In this document: positions 1-7,340 of the stretch, in pieces
Layout of the letters: every line of letters begins with the position of its first letter
Position numbering within the stretch: the first letter of the stretch is position 1
Notes under the pieces: model-generated
Seen by the model: only the letters and a program-made list of their open reading frames with translations
The model's database searches: none
Told to the model about the DNA's origin: nothing
DNA from: Candidatus Woesearchaeota archaeon
GTDB taxonomy: Archaea; Nanobdellota; Nanobdellia; Woesearchaeales; GW2011-AR9
Direction: 5' to 3'
Length of the DNA: 34,304 bases
Assembly: GCA_018302605.1 (NCBI GenBank)
Contig: JAGVZN010000029.1
Coordinates: 1 to 34,304, forward strand
Program-made: the position numbers and the translations under genes

Positions 1-96
1 AAATCAGTTAATGTATGCATTATTATCACCTCAAAGAAAAAGAAAAGAGAATCAGTTTAAAGGTTTTATGGAACTAATAATTTTGCAAACTTCTCA

Positions 97-354
97 GTGC
101 AATTGCTGTCAGTTAAATTAGATGTATTGGAAAATGCGGTGTTTAAAGCAAAAAAAGATCTAAAAACGATTGACAGATTTTTAACAGTTCAGCGCGGTCA
201 TTCGGCAACAGATGAAGCAAACATTAATCTAAATCAGGATTTTATTGCCGGATTACAGGATCGTTTAAATGATGTCGTTAAAGAGGCGCGTGCCGTGAAG
301 CGGCAGAGAGGACCAGTATTAAGAACTTTACGAAAAGCGCTGATGAAAGAGTAA
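97..354 (+). CDS. Hypothetical 85-aa charged helical protein
   Basis: I do not recognise this protein. It is short, rich in Lys, Arg, Asp and Glu, and most of it looks helical with a heptad-like spread of Leu, Val and Ile, so a small coiled coil is plausible. The only start in frame after an upstream stop is GTG at 97. A TATA-like GTTTAAAGG lies near 55-63, roughly 35 bp upstream. There are no Cys residues, signal peptide or membrane segment. It is called mainly because the reading frame is open and the opposite-strand alternative is weaker. Confidence 0.45.
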   Translation: MQLLSVKLDVLENAVFKAKKDLKTIDRFLTVQRGHSATDEANINLNQDFIAGLQDRLNDVVKEARAVKRQRGPVLRTLRKALMKE

Positions 355-421
355 ACACGGAAAAGCGAAACAAATACGAAAGATGCAGAAAAAAGCTCTG
401 GCAACCTCTCCCCGGAAGAGA

Positions 422-553
422 TCATTTCTCAGTAAATGGCATTTCCTGGCGAAAGCCGCAGTTCTTGCAGTATTTGACCGTGTACAAGCCATCGGGAAAC
501 TTGTGCTGGCCATCGTGCAGTGGCTTTTTACATTCTGGGCAATTGCTGAGCAT
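422..553 (-). CDS. Small zinc-ribbon protein (43 aa)
   Basis: From the ATG at 553 the product begins MLSNCPECKKPLHDGQ and ends with KYCKNCGFRQEMPF. Two CxxC knuckles (CPEC and CKNC) about 24 residues apart are a classic zinc-ribbon arrangement, which usually binds nucleic acid or protein. The frame is open further upstream to 697, but the extra residues carry no recognisable domain, so I prefer the short form. An overlapping plus-strand frame at 383-580 has no motif and is treated as a shadow. The partner and role are unknown. Confidence 0.6.
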   Translation of the reverse strand: MLSNCPECKKPLHDGQHKFPDGLYTVKYCKNCGFRQEMPFTEK

Positions 554-652
554 GGTCCGGAAAAGAGAGATTTGCTTTAAGTTCTTTTTGTGTCTCCCAA
601 GGGTAGTTATTTTCCCAGAACATTTAAAAAGAGCATTCATTTCTAGTTCAAA

Positions 653-1189
653 ATGGTCACTTATCCGCTGTTCACAACATCCGAAATGGTAAGACAACTG
701 GAAGGATCATCTCCTGCACTTTTTCTCGACGCCAGTAAAGGTCAATTTTCCCCTTATTTCGCCTGGGACAGAATAATTCCTGTTCCCGGAATGCATGGAA
801 CATTTTCACGTTCAGTAGAAGGAATCTGGCAAGGGCTCAAAATTATTGATGGTCAAATTGACTTTTCTTTATTTAATGCCAAAAAAGTGCGCAAAAGGAG
901 AGTGTTGGACTATCCCTCAACACGTTTCCTTCATGGCGGAAAAAATATTGATCTAGTGATGGCGAGGGAGGTACTTTACAAGCCTGCCTATCGCTGGATG
1001 TTTGAACATCTCGTGTTTCCCGTATTCAGGGAAAAAATATATGGTTCAGCAGAGGAAGGGACACAAATCTATTGTTTTGATGTAGATTGTAACGCTGACG
1101 TGACAGATTCATCCTCCTCGTTTAGTCATGCAAGTTTTCTCACCGATTTGATTAATGAGGAATTAGAACGTAGAAATGGGTGGGCATAA
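653..1189 (+). CDS. Hypothetical 178-aa protein, weakly NADAR/YbiA-like
   Basis: The protein has no signal peptide or membrane segment. A TATA-like TTTAAAAAG near 624-632 sits about 25 bp before the ATG, so the transcript is probably leaderless and the start is well supported. The central part reads FSPYFAWDRIIPVPG, then SVEGIWQGLKIIDG, then a charged helix ending near YKPAYRWMFEHLV. The order of an aromatic-rich loop, an S-x-E-x-x-x-Q-x-x-K-like helix and a basic helix loosely recalls NADAR/YbiA-type N-glycosidases acting on ADP-ribose or riboflavin intermediates. That link is inference and weak. The gene stands alone, divergent from the zinc-ribbon gene and convergent with the 424-aa gene. 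Confidence 0.7.
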   Translation: MVTYPLFTTSEMVRQLEGSSPALFLDASKGQFSPYFAWDRIIPVPGMHGTFSRSVEGIWQGLKIIDGQIDFSLFNAKKVRKRRVLDYPSTRFLHGGKNIDLVMAREVLYKPAYRWMFEHLVFPVFREKIYGSAEEGTQIYCFDVDCNADVTDSSSSFSHASFLTDLINEELERRNGWA

Positions 1190-1214
1190 AGTATTATCTC
1201 TAGACAATTCTCTT

Positions 1215-2489
1215 TCAAGAATGAAGTATTGATTGCAAGATTAAATGAGCGGTATATGCCTGTGGTTGCTTCATCATCTTGCCCCCGAGAGGCAATAGTT
1301 TCGCGACATAAGGGATAAGGGAGCTCTTTTCTGCATGAAACTGAACATAATCTGGGATCATATCAACTACATAATTCTTCTCTTCACCAAGAATGTAGCC
1401 CGCCCGCGGATCAGTATATATTGTTGTACAAAAAAAGACTTTATATTCCTTTTCGGGAAAGTATAACAAACAAAGTGCTGAAAGGATAACCGGCAGAGAG
1501 CGTGACGAAGAATCAACAAAGACCGTTTTAGATGAGAGATAAGGAGTGAGATAACGGATCAGAGACCTGATTATTTCTTTTATTCTCGGATTAGTCTGTA
1601 GTTGATAATATCTATTCCGAAGATTTCTGATAATCTTTTCAACATCATTCATCCCTTCATCTTCGATTGCTTTCCCCAATTCTTTTTCTAATACTTTAAA
1701 AAATCCCCCCAACGTATCTCGGCTGATGTAGATAACATCGCAATTATCCCTGAAAAGAGTATATTGAGCTTCGTAGAGAATTAAACCATCGCGTGCGAGA
1801 AACAGCTTTTTATGGCTAGGATAGAATTCATTAAGACGAACTATTGCCGATTTTACAATGATTGCTACTTCGCGGTTTTCTTGATAATTAGAAGGCCCTT
1901 TTTTCTCTTCATAGAATTTCCGTAAGACTTTGACATCTGGAAGTTTTAATTTTTCTGCATGAAGATGAGTCGCAATTCGTAGCACAGATAGCTTAAAGAT
2001 TACTTCTTGGTCTACGGGGATTGTCCCAAAAGCGTGAATCGACCGGAGGATATGATGTTTTATGTTATCTATTCCACCCCCCAAATCTGGAATCATCATT
2101 GCCTCCTCAATCAATTCTTTACGAACTTTTTTGGTTTGCAGTTCTTCTAATATCTGTTCTACATAGAGATATCGAAGAAGACCTCTTAGATTGGCAACCA
2201 CCAGACCTATTTGCTTATTTATTGTTTCTGCTGAAGCATAAGTTGCTATCTTTAAAAACTGCTTGTAGGTTATTTTTCGTTTATAATAAGACAACAAGGG
2301 TGAAAGATAAGCTAAAAGAGAATCCAATTTTAGATTTTTTAAGTCAGGTCTTGATTTAATCCGTTCTAGATTTTGAATCAGGAGTTCGAGTTTAGTGATC
2401 CGGTCAGGTGTGAACCAATGAAGATCGACCGAAAGATCGTACTTCTCTCCGATTAATTGTGCTATTAACTGATTTACGGCACTTACCAT
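1215..2489 (-). CDS. Unknown 424-aa helical protein with LARDG motif
   Basis: The N-terminal 200 residues are predominantly helical. The second half contains LFLARDGLILYEA (about residues 229-241), then VIYISRDTLG (252-261), then VFVDSSSRSLPVILSALC near 320. This succession of a hydrophobic strand, a short catalytic-looking turn and helices suggests an alpha/beta fold. FLARDG followed by a YxSR strand is also seen in HAD-like proteins of polysaccharide loci, so a distant relationship is possible but unproven. There is no membrane segment. The gene lies 44 bp downstream of the metallophosphoesterase on the same strand and is probably cotranscribed with it. The ATG at 2489 has only a weak purine-rich sequence upstream. 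Confidence 0.8.
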   Translation of the reverse strand: MVSAVNQLIAQLIGEKYDLSVDLHWFTPDRITKLELLIQNLERIKSRPDLKNLKLDSLLAYLSPLLSYYKRKITYKQFLKIATYASAETINKQIGLVVANLRGLLRYLYVEQILEELQTKKVRKELIEEAMMIPDLGGGIDNIKHHILRSIHAFGTIPVDQEVIFKLSVLRIATHLHAEKLKLPDVKVLRKFYEEKKGPSNYQENREVAIIVKSAIVRLNEFYPSHKKLFLARDGLILYEAQYTLFRDNCDVIYISRDTLGGFFKVLEKELGKAIEDEGMNDVEKIIRNLRNRYYQLQTNPRIKEIIRSLIRYLTPYLSSKTVFVDSSSRSLPVILSALCLLYFPEKEYKVFFCTTIYTDPRAGYILGEEKNYVVDMIPDYVQFHAEKSSLIPYVAKLLPLGGKMMKQPQAYTAHLILQSILHS

Positions 2490-2533
2490 CTCAAAAAAAA
2501 GAGAATAAACCTAAACTAATAAAACTTTCGAGT

Positions 2534-3133
2534 TCAAATCTCAATAATCCTCCCCGTTTTGCCTACATTAATCACGCGCGTACCACCAATAACTTCTTCT
2601 ATCCCGTGCGTCTCATGGATATGCCCGCAGATATGGATGTCTGGCTTGAATTCCTCGATGGCGCGGCGCACGCCGGTGCTTCCCCAGCCGGGCATCTTTA
2701 ATCCGATGATGCTGTCACTGGGCTGGACGTGCGTGACCATCAATTTCTTCTTCACGTCTTTCAATGAATCATGGGCCTGCTTCAGCGTCGCAAAGAACTC
2801 ATCCTCATCAAGCTGATGGATGCCAATATCCGCATAACCACAGCCAAAGATACCCACATCGCCTTTTTTGATCGTATATCCGTGAAGATTCTTGACTTTG
2901 TATTTCTCAACGAAGAAGCCAATCTCGGCCAAGCCTTCGTGGTTCCCCGGCAATACCGCGACTTCCAGACCTTTCTCTTTGAACGGGCCAATCAGCCCGT
3001 GTACATCACCGTTGTGGTCAACGATGTCCCCAGCAAGGATAACGAGATCTACTTTTTCCTGAGCGCCTTTTTCCGCCATTTGCCGGATGAACGTCCGATC
3101 GCCATGTACGTCGCTGAGAGCCAGAATTTTCAT
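2534..3133 (-). CDS. Calcineurin-like metallophosphoesterase
   Basis: This 199-aa single-domain metallophosphoesterase carries the full dinuclear-metal motif series. These are DVH near the N-terminus, GDIVDH about 30 residues later, GNHE in the middle, MVTHV, and CGHIHE near the C-terminus. It should hydrolyse a phosphoester or phosphodiester in the cytoplasm; the sequence does not reveal the substrate. The frame could begin at TTG 3136, but I choose ATG 3133. A TATA box in the 3153-3167 arm lies about 25 bp upstream, giving a nearly leaderless mRNA. It heads a probable two-gene operon with the 424-aa gene and shares a divergent promoter region with the gene at 3233. Confidence 0.93.
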   Translation of the reverse strand: MKILALSDVHGDRTFIRQMAEKGAQEKVDLVILAGDIVDHNGDVHGLIGPFKEKGLEVAVLPGNHEGLAEIGFFVEKYKVKNLHGYTIKKGDVGIFGCGYADIGIHQLDEDEFFATLKQAHDSLKDVKKKLMVTHVQPSDSIIGLKMPGWGSTGVRRAIEEFKPDIHICGHIHETHGIEEVIGGTRVINVGKTGRIIEI

Positions 3134-3152
3134 CAATGGTTAAAATAGTCTG

Positions 3153-3214
3153 GTTTTTATAAATCTTGTGGTTTAATCACGCGAGGGTGGTGACCCCAAA
3201 AGATTTATAAAAAC
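3153..3214. promoter_or_regulatory. Divergent promoter with mirrored TATA boxes
   Basis: GTTTTTATAAATCTT at 3153-3167 and its exact reverse complement at 3200-3214 form a 15-bp perfect inverted repeat. Each arm contains a TTTATAAA core about 25 bp from the start codon it faces (ATG 3133 on minus, ATG 3233 on plus). The spacing is as expected for archaeal TBP/TFB-driven leaderless genes. The 32 bp between the arms holds GTGGTGACCCC, which could be a further binding site. Confidence 0.75.
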
Positions 3215-3232
3215 TGTTTTATTTGTCAAACT

Positions 3233-4033
3233 ATGATCGACTATACTCCCCAATCAGAGAGCACAATGCGGGAAAGAATCCGGGAAAAAGGCAATTTTTC
3301 ATTAGAGCAAGCTCTCACCAATGTCGGTCGAGAATTTGAACGAGTTCTGCCTCATTTCTGTAACACTCCTGCCGCAGGTCACGATTCGCTCAGCACGCGA
3401 GGACTAACCCGGCTTTTTCGTGAAGTTGCAGAGAGGGTGGATTACCTGTTGGATGCCGACGGAAGAGGCAGTTGTACTATTGATTATTTAGAATGGTATT
3501 CACCCCAAGTCAGGCCATTACTCAATCGAACAAGCCATGCGACCTGCGGCTTAGCCGCAACAGCTGTTTTAATCCCCGATCCACTTATTTCCGGAATCCT
3601 TACTGTTGCCGCGGGGTGTGCAGCTGTTTATGGCTTCTCAAAGATCCAACAAAAATTAGATGAAGCAACGGCTGAAACACCCATCTACGATCCCAAGACG
3701 AGAAAGATCACTGTTGCTAAGCGGAAAAAAACAACGCTGGCCGCGGAGATCGCCCAGGCTTATGCAGGTCATCTCCTCGTCATGGATGATGTAAATCAAG
3801 CGGTGTATTCTTCTTACAGCGTGGGATTTGCGCGCCGGGTTGCCTACTTGGTCACCCAAGATCTTGCCGAAGCGGAAAACAATCCAAACTATCTTTTCTT
3901 CCCGCTGGCGGATGTTGCTCGAGATCTGGATGAAGTGAAAGAGTGGCTGAACGGCGCGAAGAGATCGCCCTCTACTTCTGCTTTAGGAACTGCTTATTTC
4001 TGGACGCATCCGGAAGAACTGAAACCAAAATGA
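3233..4033 (+). CDS. Hypothetical 266-aa protein with membrane hairpin
   Basis: I do not recognise this family. Residues 1-98 look soluble and helical. Residues about 103-135 hold a hydrophobic stretch split by a Pro-Asp-Pro turn, consistent with a short membrane hairpin. Residues 165-240 contain a helix TTLAAEIAQAYAGHLL followed by acidic helices. The start is supported by a TATA box about 25 bp upstream. Its TGA stop overlaps the ATG of the next gene (ATGA at 4030-4033), so the two are translationally coupled. The neighbour is a membrane-anchored metalloprotease-like gene, which suggests a joint envelope role. That role is inference from context only. Confidence 0.75.
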   Translation: MIDYTPQSESTMRERIREKGNFSLEQALTNVGREFERVLPHFCNTPAAGHDSLSTRGLTRLFREVAERVDYLLDADGRGSCTIDYLEWYSPQVRPLLNRTSHATCGLAATAVLIPDPLISGILTVAAGCAAVYGFSKIQQKLDEATAETPIYDPKTRKITVAKRKKTTLAAEIAQAYAGHLLVMDDVNQAVYSSYSVGFARRVAYLVTQDLAEAENNPNYLFFPLADVARDLDEVKEWLNGAKRSPSTSALGTAYFWTHPEELKPK

Positions 4034-4833
4034 ACAAAAAAAAGAAACTCACGCTCGTTGCCCTCATCGCAGCCGTCGGGCTAGGCGGCGGTTTGTTCGC
4101 TAAAGAATATGGCGATGAATACCTCCTGGCCACGCCTATCGAGCAGGCGGTCGAACGGAAAATTGGCCGGCAGATTTTCCTGAGTTGGGATGATGAAGAC
4201 GCAGAACGCGACGAGAAAGCGCGCCTTGTTGAGACACTCTATGATGAAGCCCGCCGGCACTGGGACTATTTTGACCGGCAATGGGAAAATGTCTCTTCTT
4301 TGGAAGTTCTTGATGAACTGATGACCGAAAATATAGTCATGAAAATGGAACAGTCTGGTTTATTACAACTAAAATCAACTTTAACAAGCAGGGATTACCA
4401 TTTCTTTGTTCACGAACTTACCCATGCCTGGCAAAACTCCCTTTCCTGGAGCGAACAGGATGATCTTAAAGCACGCTGGTTCGCCCTCTCCAACAATGCC
4501 TATCACTATTGACCGATCGAAAAAGCCGTGGATCAAACTCAACCATGCCAACAATACATCCATGAAGCGGCAACGGTAAGCTGTTATGGTGCGCGGAATT
4601 TTAAAGAAGATGTTGCAACGATAGTAGAGCTGGTCTATCTTCTCAATTTTTCCAAAAGAGAAGAACATCCCAATTTTGATCAGCATCTTGCCAGAATTGA
4701 CCAGAGAGCATATTCCCTAGTCGTCGAAAAAATTCATCTCGCCACAGAATTTGGGTTTTATTCTCCAGCAGAAGAGAAGATAGCTGCAGATTTAGTCCGG
4801 GTTCGTTTCACTCGAAACAGGAGCCCGCCGTAA
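4030..4833 (+). pseudogene. Membrane-anchored HExxH protease gene with in-frame TGA
   Basis: The first segment (160 aa, ending at TGA 4510-4512) starts with a Lys-rich N-terminus and a single hydrophobic helix (residues about 8-26), so it is anchored or secreted. It then has FFVHELTHAWQNS, a zincin HExxH zinc-binding motif. The frame stays open after the TGA to 4833 and continues with YIHEAATVSCYG and KEDVATIVELV, where a third zinc ligand would be expected. TGA is a normal stop elsewhere in the window, so the gene looks broken. TGG to TGA (Trp) would be a single transition. The alternatives are a sequencing error, readthrough or expression of the N-terminal piece alone. The 3' end overlaps the convergent translin gene by 42 bp. 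Confidence 0.7.
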
Positions 4834-5379
4834 TTTCAAGTCGAGAACTAAATCCTCCAATTTCCGCAATTCATACTTGACGGCATCAACTTTTCGGCGT
4901 GTTTCGTTATCCCGAAAATCAAATTTTAACAATTCGCCGTACATCTGATCAACCTCATCTTTGATCTTGCTGACTTCAGCTACTTTTCCTTTGCCGGCCA
5001 AAAAGACCGCCTTGCGGGTGAGTTCACCGGGCAGATCGGCTAATCCCAGAACAAAATGTTCCGGAGCAACGTCAAGATCGATCAGTTTCCCTTCTTTGAC
5101 AAAAGAAAAATAGAGGGCCGCTTCGACAAATTCCTGCACAGCAACTTTGTAGCTGCCTTCACATTCCAGACGGGGATTCTTTCCGGCAATAACATCTAAT
5201 TCTTTCTTTTCTGTTTCCATCCGTTTCAGAAGAACTGCGGCTTCTTTCATTTCATCCCGATGGACAGCGTAGATGACCTGCTTGGTCAACTTGAGAACAT
5301 CACGGCTTTTCTTGATCAGATTCTCCCGTTCTGAATCGTAGTCCTGAATATGTTTCTGCAATTTTGTGAAATTGATCAT
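4792..5379 (-). CDS. Translin-family protein
   Basis: This 195-aa all-helical protein matches the archaeal translin family (COG2178 type). It has a charged N-terminal helix with YDSERENLIKKSRDVLK and a central VQEFVEAALYFSFV. Next come the LADLPGELTRKAV segment and a basic C-terminal helix ending in LRKLEDLVLDLKLRR. Family members assemble into ring- or football-like oligomers that bind single-stranded RNA or DNA, and in eukaryotes form C3PO with TRAX. The ATG at 5379 lies about 25 bp from a TATA-like core at 5401-5410, so the mRNA is near leaderless. Structured RNA copy A starts just beyond the same TATA on the other strand. Confidence 0.88.
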   Translation of the reverse strand: MINFTKLQKHIQDYDSERENLIKKSRDVLKLTKQVIYAVHRDEMKEAAVLLKRMETEKKELDVIAGKNPRLECEGSYKVAVQEFVEAALYFSFVKEGKLIDLDVAPEHFVLGLADLPGELTRKAVFLAGKGKVAEVSKIKDEVDQMYGELLKFDFRDNETRRKVDAVKYELRKLEDLVLDLKLRRAPVSSETNPD

Positions 5380-5400
5380 GAAACAGAAAAGCGGTTGTTT

Positions 5401-5410
5401 CTTTATAATA
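5401..5410. promoter_or_regulatory. Bidirectional TATA-like core
   Basis: CTTTATAATA lies about 25 bp from the translin ATG (5379) on the minus strand and about 25 bp before the first stem of structured RNA A (5431) on the plus strand. The core is AT-symmetric enough to serve either direction. Confidence 0.5.
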
Positions 5411-5425
5411 CTTTGCCTGCGAAGG

Positions 5426-5612
5426 GCTTAGTAGAAAAAGTCGTCCGCCCAGCCTGAAGATTGACCGTGAGAAACGATCGACAGGAACAGGTGCGAAAAC
5501 GATCAGATCAAATGGTCTGTTCTGTGTCCAGGAATACAACCAGTTTTCGCCGCGGTCAATGGCCCGGAGGACTTTTTCTACAGAACCACTGCAAAAGCAC
5601 AATCCATTTTCT
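5426..5612 (+). ncRNA. Structured RNA element, copy A
   Basis: About 185 bp with nested complementarity. GTAGAAAAAGTC at 5431-5442 pairs with 5570-5581 (12 bp). ATTGACCGTG at 5460-5469 pairs with 5551-5560 (10 bp, one U.G). GCGAAAAC at 5493-5500 pairs with 5543-5550 (8 bp), directly abutting the previous helix. A diverged second copy lies at 13684-13869, roughly 80-85% identical over the core by eye, and keeps these stems. The plus orientation is inferred from TATA-like cores about 25 bp before both copies. The minus-strand frame through it is not conserved as protein, since most base changes alter residues. I do not recognise an Rfam family. A palindromic mobile repeat is the main alternative. 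Confidence 0.6.
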
Positions 5613-5714
5613 GAGTGATAACGCCAAATTTCCCCCTCACCGATTTCCGATAGATTTATATAGAAAACTCATTCACGACTCAGAGAAATTACTGAATTAT
5701 TGCGAGGGTAAAAA

Positions 5715-5948
5715 ATGATGGAAGAAACCGGTTCACGTCCTTTAGATGCGCTTAATGCTGCGCGAAACAAGACCGTTATGATCGAATTGAAAAACGGCTT
5801 TAGTTATATCGGTAAATTAAAAGCATTTGATATTCACATCAATATTGTCCTGCACGAAGCAGAGGAACACCACAACGGAGAAGTCCGCCGAAAGCTGGGG
5901 ACCGTCTTTATCCGCGGAGATACAATAACAATCATCTCTCCGTCGTAA
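5715..5948 (+). CDS. Sm-like (LSm/SmAP) RNA-binding protein
   Basis: This 77-aa archaeal LSm protein has both Sm motifs. Sm1 is KNGFSYIGKLKAFDIHINIVL followed by EAEE (residues about 25-50), and Sm2 is LGTVFIRGDTITIIS near the C-terminus. Archaeal SmAPs form six- or seven-membered rings that bind U-rich RNA and act as RNA chaperones. A TATA box (TTTATATAG, about 5653-5661) and a GAGGGT ribosome-binding site at 5704-5709 precede the tandem ATG ATG at 5715/5718. Ribosomal protein L37e follows 40 bp downstream, a pairing widely conserved in archaea, so the two are probably cotranscribed. Confidence 0.93.
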   Translation: MMEETGSRPLDALNAARNKTVMIELKNGFSYIGKLKAFDIHINIVLHEAEEHHNGEVRRKLGTVFIRGDTITIISPS

Positions 5949-5988
5949 GGGGGATTTTAATTTCATCTTGATAAAACAGTGATGCACT

Positions 5989-6162
5989 ATGTCCAAAGGA
6001 ACAGCAAGTCATGGGAAAAAAAGCGGAAAGAAGACGCACATCCGTTGTCGGCGCTGCGGTGAGCATACTTATCATGTCCAGAAGAAACGATGCGCTTCCT
6101 GCGGTTATGGAAAAACTGCCCGCCTGCGTAAATACACCTGGAACAAAAAGAATAAAAAATAG
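5989..6162 (+). CDS. rpl37e: Ribosomal protein L37e
   Basis: This 57-aa zinc-binding protein of the large ribosomal subunit begins [20 protein letters not shown]. It has the four-cysteine zinc finger CRRC (20-23) and CASC (35-38), then [16 protein letters not shown], the hallmark L37e tail. The length matches the family. It is the second gene of the LSm-L37e pair; the 40-bp spacer shows no clear TATA box. L37e is an archaeal/eukaryotic protein with no bacterial counterpart, which helps fix the domain of life. Confidence 0.95.
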   Translation: MSKGTASHGKKSGKKTHIRCRRCGEHTYHVQKKRCASCGYGKTARLRKYTWNKKNKK

Positions 6163-6224
6163 AGATAATTCTGATTTTCATCTTTTGTAGTTCTCGTTCC
6201 ATCTTCTTTTGCATCAGATTTGTT

Positions 6225-6256
6225 AATCTCAATCGTCGTGTAGAATTATTGAGATT
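6225..6256. terminator. Hairpin in the gap downstream of L37e, possible terminator
   Basis: AATCTCAAT at 6225-6233 is the exact reverse complement of ATTGAGATT at 6248-6256, with a 14-nt loop. The following bases are T-rich (TTTTCTTTG). It lies between the convergent L37e gene (ends 6162) and lipoprotein gene (ends 6393), where a terminator would fit. I see nothing else in this 230-bp gap. Confidence 0.4.
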
Positions 6257-6392
6257 TTCTTTGAACAAGAATTTTATTTTTCTGTGCAATTTCTTTCCAC
6301 CACGCAGAGGAAAAAGAATTAACAGGCATACAGAGATTCCTGAAAAATTATAGGAGAGAGAAGGATCAACTGAGAAGATTAACCCCCTTATT

Positions 6393-7115
6393 TTACTGCC
6401 TGATGAATCCGGATTTTCCGTGAGGCTTATCTTCGATAGTCTCAAAACAACGCTCTTTTATGAACTCATTACCGATACTATCACAGAACCCATCATTGCC
6501 AGATACCTCAGCTAATTTCTTTCGGCAGCTGTCGCGCGTGATGCCATCATCCAATAGTTGGCATACTTCAATATCAACGGTCGCAACAGCGATAGAATAC
6601 AAGCAGGCCTGCTGTTTTGGCTTGGGCATAATCGGTTCACAGAGGGTGGTATTGTTTGTACTGACAGCAATAGTGTTAAAACAAGTAGCTTTCTGCTCCG
6701 CATCAGAAACCAACGAACAATCATCTCCTTTCTGGTTATTGATGGATAAATGGAAGAAACAATTATCTTTCCAATATTGGTCTTTGATCTTCAGACAAAG
6801 GCTGGGATCGTTCTGTTCCTCGGCAAATCTCCACTGACAATAACCTTTTGCTTTTTCTGATGAAACCAAGTTGCAAACAGAGAGATCATTTTTTTGAAAA
6901 GCAAGCTGAGATACACAGGAATCCCTCACGATCTGATCACTAATTTTGCTGCAACGGAGATGGTCAGCATAACAATTGTCTTTGGGCATGCCCTCCAGAG
7001 AAGCACAAGCAGTATCGGCGACAGCGCTCCCCGTCAACGAATCATCGTCAATGCTGCTGCAGCCGGCAACGACAAAGAGCAGGACAAGCATCCCTCCAAT
7101 AAGCCACGTCTTCAT
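6393..7115 (-). CDS. Cys-repeat lipoprotein (240 aa)
   Basis: An N-terminal signal segment (residues 3-18) ends in VAGC, a lipobox, so Cys19 is probably the lipidated residue and the protein faces outside the membrane. The remainder is an array of short units. Each has a pattern like C-x-x-I/L, then about ten residues, then K/R-D-x-C, then hydrophobic residues and A, repeated six or seven times (for example KDNCYADHL, RDSCVSQLA, KGYCQWRFA, KDNCFFHLS, KATCFNTIA, RDSCRKKLA). The even number of paired Cys per unit suggests disulfide-stapled helical hairpins, perhaps for binding or adhesion. A TATA-like GATTTAAAAG lies about 28 bp upstream of the ATG. The ligand is unknown. Confidence 0.85.
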   Translation of the reverse strand: MKTWLIGGMLVLLFVVAGCSSIDDDSLTGSAVADTACASLEGMPKDNCYADHLRCSKISDQIVRDSCVSQLAFQKNDLSVCNLVSSEKAKGYCQWRFAEEQNDPSLCLKIKDQYWKDNCFFHLSINNQKGDDCSLVSDAEQKATCFNTIAVSTNNTTLCEPIMPKPKQQACLYSIAVATVDIEVCQLLDDGITRDSCRKKLAEVSGNDGFCDSIGNEFIKERCFETIEDKPHGKSGFIRQ

Positions 7116-7246
7116 GAAGAACTTTCGGGAGGGGTATCTCTTTTAAATCTTATGGAAGTGTAATATATCGGTTGAGAAGAACAGAAAGATATAAAAAAGG
7201 ATCAAAATTACGCTTTCTATTGATGTGGGCGTGCCGGAGCGGTCAA

Positions 7247-7279
7247 CGTGTTATCAGCAAAGGCGGATAATATGACCAT
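7247..7279 (+). other. tRNA-Leu intron 1 (D-loop, 33 nt)
   Basis: A textbook bulge-helix-bulge is visible. GGTC (7241-7244) pairs with GACC (7274-7277). The three-base bulges are AAC (7245-7247) and ATA (7278-7280). The inner helix is GTGTTATC with GATAATAT (8 bp, two G.U). Cutting after the second base of each bulge removes 7247-7279 and rebuilds a normal GGTCAAA D-loop. This is a non-canonical intron position. Confidence 0.85.
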
Positions 7280-7295
7280 ACGGGATAGGCTTAGG

Positions 7296-7340
7296 TTAAT
7301 CTCGCAGGTGTAATGAGCAGCAATGCGATGAAAAGAAGAC
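7296..7340 (+). other. tRNA-Leu intron 2 (anticodon loop, position 37/38, 45 nt)
   Basis: Removing 7296-7340 joins G37 to A38 and leaves a seven-base anticodon loop on a perfect five-pair stem. A relaxed bulge-helix-bulge is possible. CTT of the loop pairs with AAG (7336-7338), the bulges are GGT and ACA, and an intron stem is TCGC with GCGA. The central helix contains one A.G mismatch. The splice points could shift by a base. Confidence 0.75.

Noticed and set aside
383-580. Plus-strand 65-aa frame opposite the zinc ribbon
   Set aside because: No motif; the opposite strand has two clear CxxC knuckles.
4510-4512. Selenocysteine at the in-frame TGA, suggested by the nearby selenouridine synthase gene
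   Set aside because: The context is not a redox motif, no SECIS-like hairpin was evident, and many genes here end in TGA. A Trp-to-stop change is simpler.
5300-5602. Minus-strand 100-aa frame through RNA element A, similar to a 63-aa frame through element B
   Set aside because: The two frames look alike only because the DNA is duplicated. About two-thirds of base differences change the residue, lengths differ, and the first overlaps the translin start. The pattern fits conserved RNA stems, not protein.
5461-5718. Plus-strand 85-aa frame ending just inside LSm
   Set aside because: It begins inside the structured element with no ribosome-binding site and spans the LSm promoter.
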